The notes: generated by a model not told the origin, from the letters alone. A DNA stretch of 64,000 nt from Micromonospora profundi (GCF_011927785.1 NZ_JAATJK010000001.1:3436001-3500000); one strand, 5' to 3'. Positions 18,093 through 27,022 are shown, counted from the first letter of the stretch. Numbers and translations are program-made.

Positions 18093-19055
18093 ATGCCGAT
18101 AGACGCAGGAAAGATGCTCGCTGGCCTGCCCGCTCCGTGGCACGGTTTCCTGGAGGACTGGCATCGGTCATTGCGGTCCGGGAACTATCCGGAGACGACC
18201 CGCTACAACTATCTGCTCGCCGCGGCACAACTGGCCCGCTACCTGCAGGATCGCGCGGAATCGGCACCTGACACGTCGGAGGCAGCACACGATCCCACTG
18301 CCGTGGCCCGGGCACACGTGGAGGAGTTCCAGGCGTGGATGGTGGAGACACGCTCACCCGCAACCGCCCTGAACAAGCACAAAGCTCTGCAGCAGTTCTT
18401 CAAGTGGCTCGCGCTCGACGAGGAGGAGATCGATCGGTCGCCGATGGAGCGGGTTCGGCAGCCCAAGACGCCGCAGAAGTTGATCCCGATCATGCGTGAC
18501 GACGACACGCGACGCATCCTGGATACGTGTCGTGGCCGGGCGTTCGTCGACCGGCGAGACGAGGCGATCATCCGCCTGCTGTACAACACGGGTGCCCGGC
18601 TGTCTGAGGTCGCCAACCTTCATGTTGACGATGTCAGCCTCGCCGACACGGACACCGTCCGCTACCACGGCAAGGGCGCCAAGGATCGCCGGGTACGGCT
18701 GGGACCCAAGACGGCTCGTGCCATGAGCCGCTACCTCCGAGCGCGGTCCCAGCACAAAGGATCACTCCTTGCCGAGCTCTGGCTTGCGGATCGCGGCATA
18801 CGGGCACTTGCCGCCAATGGCATCAAGCTCATGCTGAAACGTCGCGGCCGCCGCGCCGGCGTCGCCAACGTCCACGCCCACCGCTGGCGGCACAACTTCG
18901 CCCACGAGTGGAAGCGCGCCGGCGGCGACACGGGCGACCTGATGCTGCTGCTCGGTTGGACCTCAGACGACATGCCCCGGCACTACGGCGCCAGCGCAGC
19001 CGCCGAACGCGCCCAGGAAAGCCAGTCTCGCGTCGGGATCGGTGAGCGTGTCTGA
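18093..19055 (+). CDS. Tyrosine recombinase/integrase (copy 1)
   Basis: A 320-residue protein from the ATG at 18093 (MPIDAGKM), chosen by comparison with the second integrase of this window, which begins at the equivalent place. The N-terminal SAM-like DNA-binding half starts at about residue 15 (WHGFLEDWHRSLRSGNYPET). The catalytic half shows Arg169 (GARLSEV), His263-x-x-Arg266 (HRWRH) and Tyr298 (RHYGAS), so all main catalytic residues are present. It is closely similar to the integrase at 25876-26832, with many identical blocks such as RQPKTPQKLIPI. No tRNA fragment was found near its 3' end, so its attachment site is unclear. Confidence 0.85.
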   Translation: MPIDAGKMLAGLPAPWHGFLEDWHRSLRSGNYPETTRYNYLLAAAQLARYLQDRAESAPDTSEAAHDPTAVARAHVEEFQAWMVETRSPATALNKHKALQQFFKWLALDEEEIDRSPMERVRQPKTPQKLIPIMRDDDTRRILDTCRGRAFVDRRDEAIIRLLYNTGARLSEVANLHVDDVSLADTDTVRYHGKGAKDRRVRLGPKTARAMSRYLRARSQHKGSLLAELWLADRGIRALAANGIKLMLKRRGRRAGVANVHAHRWRHNFAHEWKRAGGDTGDLMLLLGWTSDDMPRHYGASAAAERAQESQSRVGIGERV

Positions 19056-19344
19056 GCCCGAAGAACGGACAGCCGGGTCGACGGGGCTGACACCGGAGCA
19101 GCGTCGACGCCGGGCACGCATAGCCGCCCACGCATCCTGGGCCAGAACGACCGACCGCCGCGCCCGCACGGCAGCGGGGACGCAGGGCTTCCTCGATCGC
19201 TTCGAACGACAGGTCGACCCCGAGGGCCTGCTCGACCCGGATGTACGCGCGGAAATGGCGCGACACGCCAGGACGGCGTACATGTTGCAGCTGGCGGAAC
19301 GGTCCCGCAAGTCCCGCCGTCGGCGTACAGATACGAGTCCATAG
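19042..19344 (+). CDS. Small basic hypothetical protein after the integrase
   Basis: A 100-residue protein whose first codons overlap the integrase end by 14 bp. It is highly basic at both ends (EQRRRRARIAAHASWA; SRKSRRRRTDTSP) with a central acidic helix (LLDPDVRAEMARHARTAYML). Similar short proteins follow integrases in actinobacterial elements. The function is not known to me. DNA binding is plausible from the charge. Confidence 0.55.
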   Translation: MSVSEPEERTAGSTGLTPEQRRRRARIAAHASWARTTDRRARTAAGTQGFLDRFERQVDPEGLLDPDVRAEMARHARTAYMLQLAERSRKSRRRRTDTSP

Positions 19345-19500
19345 GCAGGTACGCCGTGACGTACAAGGATCGGCAGGGCAGAGGGCTCCCCCGACGGCTG
19401 TCCACGGGTCCCATCGCCGCGCGGGCGGCGGTGCCGTCCGGTCACGCTGAGTCGAGGCATGGAGGACGAACACGAGCGAAGATCGACATGAGCCATGCAA

Positions 19501-19514
19501 TTGATCAACTGTCA
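19501..19514. repeat. Shared TTGATCAACNGTCA word upstream of cargo gene 1
   Basis: The 14-mer TTGATCAACTGTCA lies about 40 bp before the DUF7003-like start. An almost identical copy (one difference) occurs at 21169-21182, upstream of the dual NTPase gene. It might be a common control site. Confidence 0.3.
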
Positions 19515-19552
19515 TCGACGTGGCTTGCCGGGCCCTTATCATCCGAAGCATG

Positions 19553-20281
19553 GTGCGGGTTGAGGCTGTCGTCGACGTGTTCGACCGAGCTGCCGAGCAG
19601 CTGCGGTTTCCCGAGCCGGAACACCCCCACAGCTATCTGATTGCGGCTCGGCTACATGCCTTCAGCGACGCCGAGCGCTGGGCGCTGGTCGTCGACACCG
19701 TCGGTTACAACCCACGCGCTGCCAACGTCGTCGACGTGCTGCATGCTCTCGGCAACTGCCTCAGTGGCACGAACGAGACTTGGAACAGGCGGTTCGTCAA
19801 CCGTATCGATAATTTCGCCGACCTGTTCGAGGACGGTCCGGCGGCGGCCTTGTACCGGCAGGTGCCATTGGTCATTCGGGGGCAGGCCGTGCCGGTAGCC
19901 GCCGCTGCGACGATCTCTCCGGAAGACCTCTTCAGACTCCTCACTCCCCAGTATCGCGATCTTCTGCTGGCCGAGAATGCCGAGGTGCGTCAGCTCGTGC
20001 CGGCGGACCTACCGCAGGTGCTGTGCCTGGACGACTGGCACCACACCGCTCTGCGGGTCCGGCCACCGAGCCCTGAGCGCGAACGGCGACGACAGATACA
20101 CGAGATGCTCACGCGCCACGCATCGCCGCAGGAATGGGTGCCATTCGAGGTCCGCCCGAGCGACATCGAGACCTACCAGCAGATCGGCGAGGTGTTGGCC
20201 ACCGCCGACCCCTCCCGCTACCGGCCGACCCTCCCGGGAAACACGCACTGGAGCAACTGGCCAATGTCAGGGGCGCTGTGA
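19553..20281 (+). CDS. DUF7003-like protein
   Basis: About 242 residues from the ATG at 19553 (MVRVEAVVDV). An in-frame ATG at 19520 would add 11 residues. The segments LRFPEPEHPHSYLIAARLHAF and ERWALVVDTVGYNPRA match, as far as I recall, the DUF7003 family of actinobacterial proteins with unknown role. The rest includes YRQVPLVIRGQAVPVAAAA and the acidic helix DLLLAENAEVRQLVPAD. No signal peptide, membrane segment or catalytic motif is apparent. It opens the cargo between the two integrases and converges on the DUF2625-like gene, leaving 103 bp between their ends. Confidence 0.55.
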   Translation: MRVEAVVDVFDRAAEQLRFPEPEHPHSYLIAARLHAFSDAERWALVVDTVGYNPRAANVVDVLHALGNCLSGTNETWNRRFVNRIDNFADLFEDGPAAALYRQVPLVIRGQAVPVAAAATISPEDLFRLLTPQYRDLLLAENAEVRQLVPADLPQVLCLDDWHHTALRVRPPSPERERRRQIHEMLTRHASPQEWVPFEVRPSDIETYQQIGEVLATADPSRYRPTLPGNTHWSNWPMSGAL

Positions 20282-20384
20282 CGGCGCGCCAAGATCCGGT
20301 GCGCGCGGATCGCGGCAGATGAGTGCGTTCATCTGAGGATTGGTTGCGGAGCAGGCTGGAGGGGCGAAGCTTTATCCGGCTCGA

Positions 20385-21011
20385 TCACCCGTCGCTGATC
20401 TGTGCCAACATCTCGGACATCGGTACCGGCCGGCGGGACACCGTGCTGAGATCCTTGCCTTCACGGGTCCATGGTGGTGGCCAAGTGTGGATAGCTTGGT
20501 CGAGCCCGCAGGCCGCAACCTCGTCGGTCCATCCAGACCAGCGCACCTCCTCGTAGAAGCCGGTGACGCCTCCGCCCAGCATCGCCGCCAACCACTGGCC
20601 GTAGCCGATCTCACAGTCCTCCCAGCGCAGGGTGTCCGGGGCGAAGTACCGGATTGTCGGTGTCGCTTCGGCCGGGGCCACCCAGGCGAACTGCCCGCCC
20701 AAGACGTCTTGTGCCACAACGATTCCGCCGCCGATGCCTTCGTTGATCTCACCGAGACTCGCCAGACGGCGCTGCTTGTTGCCCGATCCCAAGACACGAA
20801 GCCAACCGTGATCGATCACTAGGCCACCGCTACGGTGGACCACGGCGCCCAGCCAAGAACGGCTGGTCACCTGCAACCGCAGCAGCTCCGCGTCGGCCTG
20901 GCGCGCATCGGCGGCCAGCACCTCCACCGGATATGGCGCAGCGGCTGCAGCCGCCTCCACCTCCGGCCACGCCGGATCATCGCTCTCGACTAGCTCGATC
21001 AACGGACGCAC
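20385..21011 (-). CDS. DUF2625-like protein
   Basis: A 208-residue protein. The start LIELVESDDPAWPEVE, then VTSRSWLGAVVHRSGGLVID, HGWLRVLGSGN, EINEGIGGGIVVAQDVLGG and FAWVAPAEATPTIRYFAPDTL follow the DUF2625 family from end to end, including the aromatic C-terminal part (YGQWLAAMLGGGVTGFYEEVRW). DUF2625 proteins are mostly uncharacterised and scattered among accessory genes of many bacteria. Length agrees with the family. It is divergent from the dual NTPase gene (265 bp between the starts), so they may share a control region. A toxin-immunity role is conceivable but not shown. Confidence 0.7.
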   Translation of the reverse strand: MRPLIELVESDDPAWPEVEAAAAAAPYPVEVLAADARQADAELLRLQVTSRSWLGAVVHRSGGLVIDHGWLRVLGSGNKQRRLASLGEINEGIGGGIVVAQDVLGGQFAWVAPAEATPTIRYFAPDTLRWEDCEIGYGQWLAAMLGGGVTGFYEEVRWSGWTDEVAACGLDQAIHTWPPPWTREGKDLSTVSRRPVPMSEMLAQISDG

Positions 21012-21168
21012 GCGCGGACCCTATCTCGGCCCAGATCGCCGCACACCATTCGGCAGTTCAGGATGCCGGGCTCCACGAGACGCCGAACACCGAGCGTGAC
21101 GGCTCGTCGTCTACCTGCGCGCACGGACGGCGGCATGAGCGGACACCGAGTTTGCCTTTCACCGCTTG

Positions 21169-21182
21169 TTGATCAACGGTCA
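21169..21182. repeat. Shared TTGATCAACNGTCA word upstream of the dual NTPase
   Basis: The copy TTGATCAACGGTCA differs at one position from the one at 19501-19514. It lies between the divergent DUF2625-like and NTPase genes, about 95 bp before the NTPase start. Confidence 0.3.
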
Positions 21183-21275
21183 CGAGCGGCGACACACGTT
21201 CGGATGACCGCGGAGCGGTCTCATGTCTCGCATACTGTCCGGCGTGAGGTCGACGGCGGTCGAAGGAGCGAATGC

Positions 21276-24200
21276 GTGAAACCCGCCCGGGCACTGCTCG
21301 TCGCTCTGCTCGGTTTTACCGTCGTCGGCGTTGCGGTAACACTGGTTCTGGCCAGCATTGACCTAATGAAGGCGGATCAGCTGGCGAGCGTGGCTGGCGC
21401 GGTGGCCGCGCTGATCGCGTTGGCGCTATCCGTGCTGAAGTCCCGGTCCCTGCCCGACGCTGTCGTTAACGACGACGCGATCTACGGGCGGCTGGCCGCT
21501 GCCGCCGAGGAATTTTTCAGCGTGCAGGTGCGCATCGCGACCGGTGGTCATGGCCGCGAACTGCCGCTGCGCTGGGTCGCAGATCCTGATCTCGCCGGTG
21601 ATGCCGAAAGCCTGGCCGGTCTCGTCGCATCAGTGCGGCCGAAACCACTCATCATTATTGGCGACGCCGGGGCCGGTAAAACGACGCTCCTGACGCTGCT
21701 CGGTCGCGCGTTGCTGGCAGACCGCAAGGACCGCCAACCGATCCCGATCCTGTGCGCGGCGGCCTCGTGGCAGCCCGACCTGGAGCTTCCGGAGGCAATC
21801 GTCGTGCGGACCCTGGTCGCCACTGGATTCCTGGCTGGCCCGGGGGTGTCTGACGAGGCCGCACTCGCGGGGCAACTCGTCCGGCGAGGGCTCGTCCTGC
21901 CGCTCATCGACGGGCTGGATGAGCTCCCCGAGACGGAGCGGCTCAGGGCTGCCGCGGCACTGGATCAGCTGAGCACCGGATACGTCGCTACCTGCCGGAC
22001 GACGGAGTTCGCGAACCTGCCTTCGACGGCGTTGACCCGGGCTGTGGTCATCCAGCTGATGCCGGTCACGGGTGGCGCCATCGGCGATTTCCTCGCCGGG
22101 CAGGATCCGGTGACGGCGGAGCGCTGGCGGCCCGTCATCGATCAGATCGCCGCCGTTCCGGCCGGATCGTTGGCGAGGGCTCTGGCGACGCCGTGGCTGG
22201 CGGTGCTCGCGCGCGACGCGTTCGCGAGCCGAACTGCGGATCCGCGCGTGCTGCTCGACAGCCAGGATCCCGAGGGCCTGCTGGTCGAGCGGATGCTTGA
22301 GCGCCTACCGGGGCGGGCCCGCACCTGGCTGGCGGAGCTGGCCGAGCTCAGCGCCCGGTCGCCGAGCGAGATCGTCTGGTGGCGGCTCACGACTGTCGCT
22401 GGTGGCCCAGCCGCCGCGGCCGGTTGGATCCGTTGGGTCGGTCTCCTGTTGCTCATCGCGGCCACGGCCGGTATCGCCGGGAGCGGCGCCCCCGCCCTCG
22501 CGCTGGCTGCGGCGATCGTGCTGACCCTGAGGGCCGGCCTGATCGAGCGCCGGCCTGGTCCGCGTCGAGTGGCATGGCTGGGCTGGAGCGACTTCGGACG
22601 GGCGGCGATCGAAGCGCTCGCCGGCTTTGTCATTATCCCTGCGGTGCTGGTGTTCTCGGCCAGACCCGAGTCGCTGTTGCTGTTCATAAGCACGCATCGC
22701 ATCGAGACGAACCTCGCGGGTGGTGTCGGCGCCGTGACTATGGTCGTCGTCATGGTCACCGGCCGGCGCCGGTCGCCGGCAGCGCCCAGATCGCTGCAAC
22801 AGGACCAGCTCGCCGCGATCCTTCGCGCCCTGTCGGCCGCCGGCCTCGGGGGAGTGCTGCTCTGGGCCGCGCCTGCTTCTCCCGCACCGGCGACGGTGAT
22901 CGCCCTATCTGTGTTGTTGCTGCTCCTGGTGGTAGTCGACGACAGCGCGTGGGGGCAGTACACGGTCGCTCGGTTATGGCTGGCCGGTCGAGGGCGGCTG
23001 CCGTTCCGGCTCGGCCGGTTCCTAGCCGACGCCGAGCGGGTCGGAGTCCTGCGGCGGGCCGGGCACGAGTACCGGTTCCGCCACGCTGGGATGAGTGAGG
23101 TGCTGATCCGCCGGGCCAGCGCACGGCGAGGGCCCGCCGCGGCGGTGGTCGACGAGATGCTGGTGCAGGTCCTCGCGCTGCCCGCGGTGATCGAATATCT
23201 GGCCCCGGCGCCGGCCGAGCGCCGCGAAGCGCTCGAGCAGCAGGTGAGGCGCGAGATCGCCGCGGACCCGGTGGCCGTGCTCGAGAGCGGCTCGGCCCAA
23301 TATGAGCGGTTCCGGCAGGCCCGCCGGCAGCTTGTGGCGGCGGCGGTGCCGACCTGGGCGCGATGGAGCAGCGCGTACGGGATGCTGGCCGGCGTCGCAG
23401 CAGTAACGGCCGTGTTCGGCTTCGGCAACGCGCTGTGGTCGTTGCGGATCTCGCCGCTGACCGGGCCCGTCGCCGTCACCGTCGGCGCGGTCTTGCTGGG
23501 CGGCGTTGTCGCGCACGTGGCGGGCCGGCGCGACCGACGAGGCCTGGTCGCCACCTGTCTGACCCTCATGGTGCTGGCGTTCGCGGCGTTGCTGATCCTG
23601 GCGGGTGCGGCCTTCCGGCGCGCCCCGGGGGCGGAGTCACTCGTCGTCGTGGCCGCCGTGGCGGCGTCACTGTTGGGCCTGTTGTGGGTGGGGACGCGAC
23701 AGCACGCCGATGCCTGGCACCGCCTCCGTAGTGACGATCCGTCGCGATGGCCGGAGCCCGGACGCTCGACCCGCCGGTACGACGAGGCGACGCGCCAGGC
23801 CCGCGAGGACTGGTTAGCGGCCATGGCAAGAAACTGGATCGTCCCGAAGATCTGGACCACCCTCCGACAGAACCGCGACGGGTATTCGTTGCGGCTCCCC
23901 GTGCTCAACCCTGGCCGGCTGGGCGATGTCACCCGCACCGAGCAACTGGTCGAGAACGCCGCCAGCGGTCGCGTCGCCTGGGTGTTGCGGGAGCTTGAGG
24001 GAGCCAGCATCGGGATCAGCGGCCCGCGCGGCACGGGTAAGAGCACGGTGCTGCAGCGGTATTGCACCGAGCATTTTCGGGCCGACGAGGGCGACGTGCT
24101 CGTGCTCGTGCAGGCACCAACCACCTACGATCGCCGCGAATTTCTGGTGCATCTGTTCGCCGAGACCTGCGTTCAGCTCGGCGCGCCACCGGCGGCTCGC

Positions 24201-25472
24201 TTGGAGGCACACCGATGGTGGTCGCGGGTCCGGGCGCTGCTCCCGGCCGTCGTGGTCCTAGCGGGTGTCGTTTTGATCAGCGGTGTCGTCTTCGGAGCTG
24301 AGGTCCTTGCGGCCTTCGTGGCCATTTGGCAGGCGCCGCGGACCTCGGCGTATGTCCTCGGTGGTCTGCTGATCCTGACGCCACTGCTGTGGCGACTCTG
24401 GCGCGACCTGGTCCGGCACCGATCCAAGGTGGCCCCGAGTCCGTCAGCGGCCCTGGCGGAGCGCCATCTGCAGACGCTGCGCTACCAGTCCGTCTTCTCG
24501 CGTAAGACGGGCGGCAAGTTCGCCATTCCCGGTGGGCTCGACCTGAGCGCCGAGGGCCAGGTGCAGCGGACCGAGCAGCTGCGGACGTACCCGGAGCTGG
24601 TCGCGCAGTTCCGGGAGTTGCTGTACGAGGCGGCCCTGGAACGCCGCCGTCGCGGTCAGCGCATCATCATCGGGGTCGACGAACTCGACAAGATCGGGTC
24701 GGCGGACGACGCCGAGCGGTTCATCAACGACCTCAAGTCTGTGTTCGGGGTCCGCGGCTGCTACTTCCTGGTCGCGGTTTCGGAGGATGCGCTGGCGGCG
24801 TTCGATCGCAGGGCGCTCGGGGTCCGCACCGCCTTCGACAGCGCCTTCGACCTCATCATCGCGGTCGGGTCGCTTAGCGTCACCGAGGCCGGGAAACTTC
24901 TGCAGGTGCGCGGCCTCAGCGTGCCGGAGCCATACCTGTGGCTGTGTCATATATTGTCCGCAGGCCGACCGCGTGAGCTGTTGCGAACCGTGATGGCGTT
25001 GGCGACGATCAGCTCGGAGCGCAAGATATGGGCCATTGACAAGTTGGCCATCGAGCTCGTGGCGGCCGACTTTGCGAGCATCCTCCGCTCGCAGGTCCGA
25101 GCGGCCGAGATAGCCGCCACCCAGCAGCATGAGGCAGTGCGGTGGATCGTGCAGGTGCACGAGGCGCCGATGACGGCGGAGTTGCTTGAGAAGGCGTGCA
25201 CTGACATGCCGTCCGTGGAGCGGACCGACCCGATCTCGGCCATCCTGGTGCAGACCCAGGCATACCTGTACCTCGCCGCGACCCTGCTGCGGGCTTTCGC
25301 CGAGGATCCGCAGTCCACCGTGACCACGCTCGGCCCCGTCTCAGGCGGTCCGCCGGTCGAACGGCTCGTGCAGGCCAGGTCCCGGATCACGGCCCACCCG
25401 GACCTCGCGTGGCCAGCCATCGACGACTTTCGGCGGCTCATCGGGCTGCCGCTCGTCGAGCGCGAGCCTTAA
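21276..25472 (+). CDS. Membrane protein with two P-loop NTPase domains (NACHT-like and KAP-like)
   Basis: A 1398-residue protein from the GTG at 21276, preceded by AAGGAG with 8 bp spacing. The frame is open upstream to 21063, but that part looks non-coding. Two hydrophobic segments begin it (about residues 3-50). A NACHT-like domain follows: Walker A GDAGAGKTT at 129-137 and LPLIDGLDELPE as Walker B near 210. Many membrane segments lie between about 385 and 820, including ILVG-rich blocks. A second P-loop domain begins with GPRGTGKST at 916-924, with a membrane pair inserted near 990-1045 and Walker B IIIGVDELDKI near 1130, then a RELLRTVMAL lid region. Insertion of membrane helices within the P-loop domain is a known KAP NTPase trait. 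It is the largest cargo gene between the two integrases. Its function is unknown. Confidence 0.8.
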   Translation: MKPARALLVALLGFTVVGVAVTLVLASIDLMKADQLASVAGAVAALIALALSVLKSRSLPDAVVNDDAIYGRLAAAAEEFFSVQVRIATGGHGRELPLRWVADPDLAGDAESLAGLVASVRPKPLIIIGDAGAGKTTLLTLLGRALLADRKDRQPIPILCAAASWQPDLELPEAIVVRTLVATGFLAGPGVSDEAALAGQLVRRGLVLPLIDGLDELPETERLRAAAALDQLSTGYVATCRTTEFANLPSTALTRAVVIQLMPVTGGAIGDFLAGQDPVTAERWRPVIDQIAAVPAGSLARALATPWLAVLARDAFASRTADPRVLLDSQDPEGLLVERMLERLPGRARTWLAELAELSARSPSEIVWWRLTTVAGGPAAAAGWIRWVGLLLLIAATAGIAGSGAPALALAAAIVLTLRAGLIERRPGPRRVAWLGWSDFGRAAIEALAGFVIIPAVLVFSARPESLLLFISTHRIETNLAGGVGAVTMVVVMVTGRRRSPAAPRSLQQDQLAAILRALSAAGLGGVLLWAAPASPAPATVIALSVLLLLLVVVDDSAWGQYTVARLWLAGRGRLPFRLGRFLADAERVGVLRRAGHEYRFRHAGMSEVLIRRASARRGPAAAVVDEMLVQVLALPAVIEYLAPAPAERREALEQQVRREIAADPVAVLESGSAQYERFRQARRQLVAAAVPTWARWSSAYGMLAGVAAVTAVFGFGNALWSLRISPLTGPVAVTVGAVLLGGVVAHVAGRRDRRGLVATCLTLMVLAFAALLILAGAAFRRAPGAESLVVVAAVAASLLGLLWVGTRQHADAWHRLRSDDPSRWPEPGRSTRRYDEATRQAREDWLAAMARNWIVPKIWTTLRQNRDGYSLRLPVLNPGRLGDVTRTEQLVENAASGRVAWVLRELEGASIGISGPRGTGKSTVLQRYCTEHFRADEGDVLVLVQAPTTYDRREFLVHLFAETCVQLGAPPAARLEAHRWWSRVRALLPAVVVLAGVVLISGVVFGAEVLAAFVAIWQAPRTSAYVLGGLLILTPLLWRLWRDLVRHRSKVAPSPSAALAERHLQTLRYQSVFSRKTGGKFAIPGGLDLSAEGQVQRTEQLRTYPELVAQFRELLYEAALERRRRGQRIIIGVDELDKIGSADDAERFINDLKSVFGVRGCYFLVAVSEDALAAFDRRALGVRTAFDSAFDLIIAVGSLSVTEAGKLLQVRGLSVPEPYLWLCHILSAGRPRELLRTVMALATISSERKIWAIDKLAIELVAADFASILRSQVRAAEIAATQQHEAVRWIVQVHEAPMTAELLEKACTDMPSVERTDPISAILVQTQAYLYLAATLLRAFAEDPQSTVTTLGPVSGGPPVERLVQARSRITAHPDLAWPAIDDFRRLIGLPLVEREP

Positions 25473-25875
25473 CCACCTCTGGTCGGCGCGTGGGTCCGGC
25501 GGCGGTTGCGCGCCGCGGATGGCCAGGACGTTCGCGGCCAAGGCGATGGCCGAGCCGGCCAGCACGCCGCTCTTGGCGTCGCATCTTCGAGTGCGCTGTT
25601 CTCGGCGGATCCGAACGCCGAGCCGCGCGCCACTGGTAGACCACCCGTTACGCAACGTCACCAATCTGAACGTCGACCGGTCCGACAGGGGGTCGGGAAT
25701 GTCGATCAGCCGATCAGCGGAAGGCCAGCCACTCCGATGCAGCTCCCTACCGGAATCTGCACCGGAGCCAGGGACGCCGAACCCAATCCTGCCTCGACCC
25801 AGCCCGCCGATCGACGACGAGAGCAACGCGGTCGGCCAAGCCGGTACTCGGATCGACCGACCGAGTTGCCCGCGT
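25473..25875. other. Gap between dual NTPase and integrase 2
   Basis: A convergent gap of 403 bases with no protein-like frame and no recognised RNA or repeat. Short frames present here are antisense or composition artefacts. It contains one half of the junction between the cargo and the tRNA-proximal integrase. Confidence 0.45.
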
Positions 25876-26832
25876 CTACACCCCTTCCCCGATGCCCAGT
25901 TGCACCTGAATCTCCTGGGCGCGTTCGGCCGCCGCGCTGGCGCCGTAGTGCCGGGGCATGTCCTCGGAGGTCCAACCCAACAGCAGCATCAGGTCGCCCG
26001 TGTTCCCGCCGGCGCGTTTCCACTCGTGGGCGAAATTGTGCCGCCAGCGGTGGGCGTGCACGTTCGCGACGCCAGCGGCGAGACCCAACCGCTTCAGGCG
26101 AATCTTGATGCCGTTGGCCGCCAACCTCCGCCCACCGCGGTCGGCGAGCCACAGATCCGGCAGTTCCGAACCCTTGTGCTTGCCACGCGCCCGTAGGTAG
26201 CGGCTGATGGCCCGGGCCGTCTTCGGCCCGAATCGCACCCGGCGGTCCTTGGCACCCTTGCCGTGGTAGTGCACCGACTCCGTGTTCAGGTCGACGTCAT
26301 CGAGCAGCAGGTTGCCGACCTCCGACAGCCGCGCCCCGGTGTTGTAGTACAGGCGAATGATCGCCTCGTCGCGCAGGTGCGCAAAGGTCTTGCCCTTGCA
26401 GGCGTCGAGGAGCTTCTTCGTGTCCTCGTCCCGGATGATCGGGATCAGCTTCTGGGGCGTCTTGGGCTGTCGAACCCGATCCATTGGAGACCGGTCGATG
26501 TCCTCCTCGACCAGCAACCACTTGAAGAACTGCTGCAGACCTTTGTGCTTGTTCAGCGCAGTCGATGCCGACCGGGTCTCGATCATCCACGCCTCAAACG
26601 CCTCAGCATGCCCCCGGGTCACCTCGGTGGGGTCCTCCGCGGCGTCGGCGGCATCAGGGTCGGGCGAGTGCTCGGCCAGGTATCGGGCCAGTTGCGCGGC
26701 GGCGAGGAGGTAGTTGTACCGCGTCGTCTCCGGGTAGTTGCCCGCGCGCAGCGTCCGGTCCCAGTCCCGCAGGTATCCCGCCCAGGTCGAGGACAGGTCG
26801 GTCGTGAGCTTGGTCAGGTCCAGTAGAGCCAT
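25876..26832 (-). CDS. Tyrosine recombinase/integrase (copy 2), next to tRNA-Pro
   Basis: A 318-residue protein from the ATG at 26832 (MALLDLTKL). Upstream codons in the same frame run into the tRNA and der and are not real. It has the same layout as copy 1: WAGYLRDWDRTLRAGNYPET at the start of the DNA-binding half, the catalytic Arg in NTGARLSEVGNL, HAHRWRH with the His-x-x-Arg pair, and Tyr296 in RHYGAS. It begins 117 bp beyond the 3' end of tRNA-Pro and is read in the same direction, the usual place for an integrase using that tRNA as its attachment site. It therefore most likely governs integration of the tRNA-proximal element. Confidence 0.88.
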   Translation of the reverse strand: MALLDLTKLTTDLSSTWAGYLRDWDRTLRAGNYPETTRYNYLLAAAQLARYLAEHSPDPDAADAAEDPTEVTRGHAEAFEAWMIETRSASTALNKHKGLQQFFKWLLVEEDIDRSPMDRVRQPKTPQKLIPIIRDEDTKKLLDACKGKTFAHLRDEAIIRLYYNTGARLSEVGNLLLDDVDLNTESVHYHGKGAKDRRVRFGPKTARAISRYLRARGKHKGSELPDLWLADRGGRRLAANGIKIRLKRLGLAAGVANVHAHRWRHNFAHEWKRAGGNTGDLMLLLGWTSEDMPRHYGASAAAERAQEIQVQLGIGEGV

Positions 26833-26899
26833 GTCGGTCACCCGTCGAGTCAAGGGGTCGATAAGCGGCGTGCTCGACCTCGACGAACCACCGTGAACA

Positions 26900-26943
26900 C
26901 AAAAAAGAGGGTTCCCACAGGCTCTGACCTGTGGGAACCCTCT
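26900..26943 (-). terminator. Rho-independent terminator after tRNA-Pro
   Basis: A perfect 15-bp stem (AGAGGGTTCCCACAG and its complement) with an 8-base loop, followed on the minus strand by six T. It sits directly after the 3' end of tRNA-Pro and before the integrase start. Confidence 0.9.
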
Positions 26944-26948
26944 CGCTG

Positions 26949-27022
<74 letters not shown>

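Noticed and set aside
17974..18102. 42-codon frame (GTG at 17974) between XF1762 and the integrase
   Set aside because: Kept only as evidence of a possible scar. It is too short and overlaps the integrase start.
21063..21275. Extended start of the dual NTPase at 21063
   Set aside because: The extra 71 codons look non-coding, and the GTG at 21276 has a well-placed AAGGAG.
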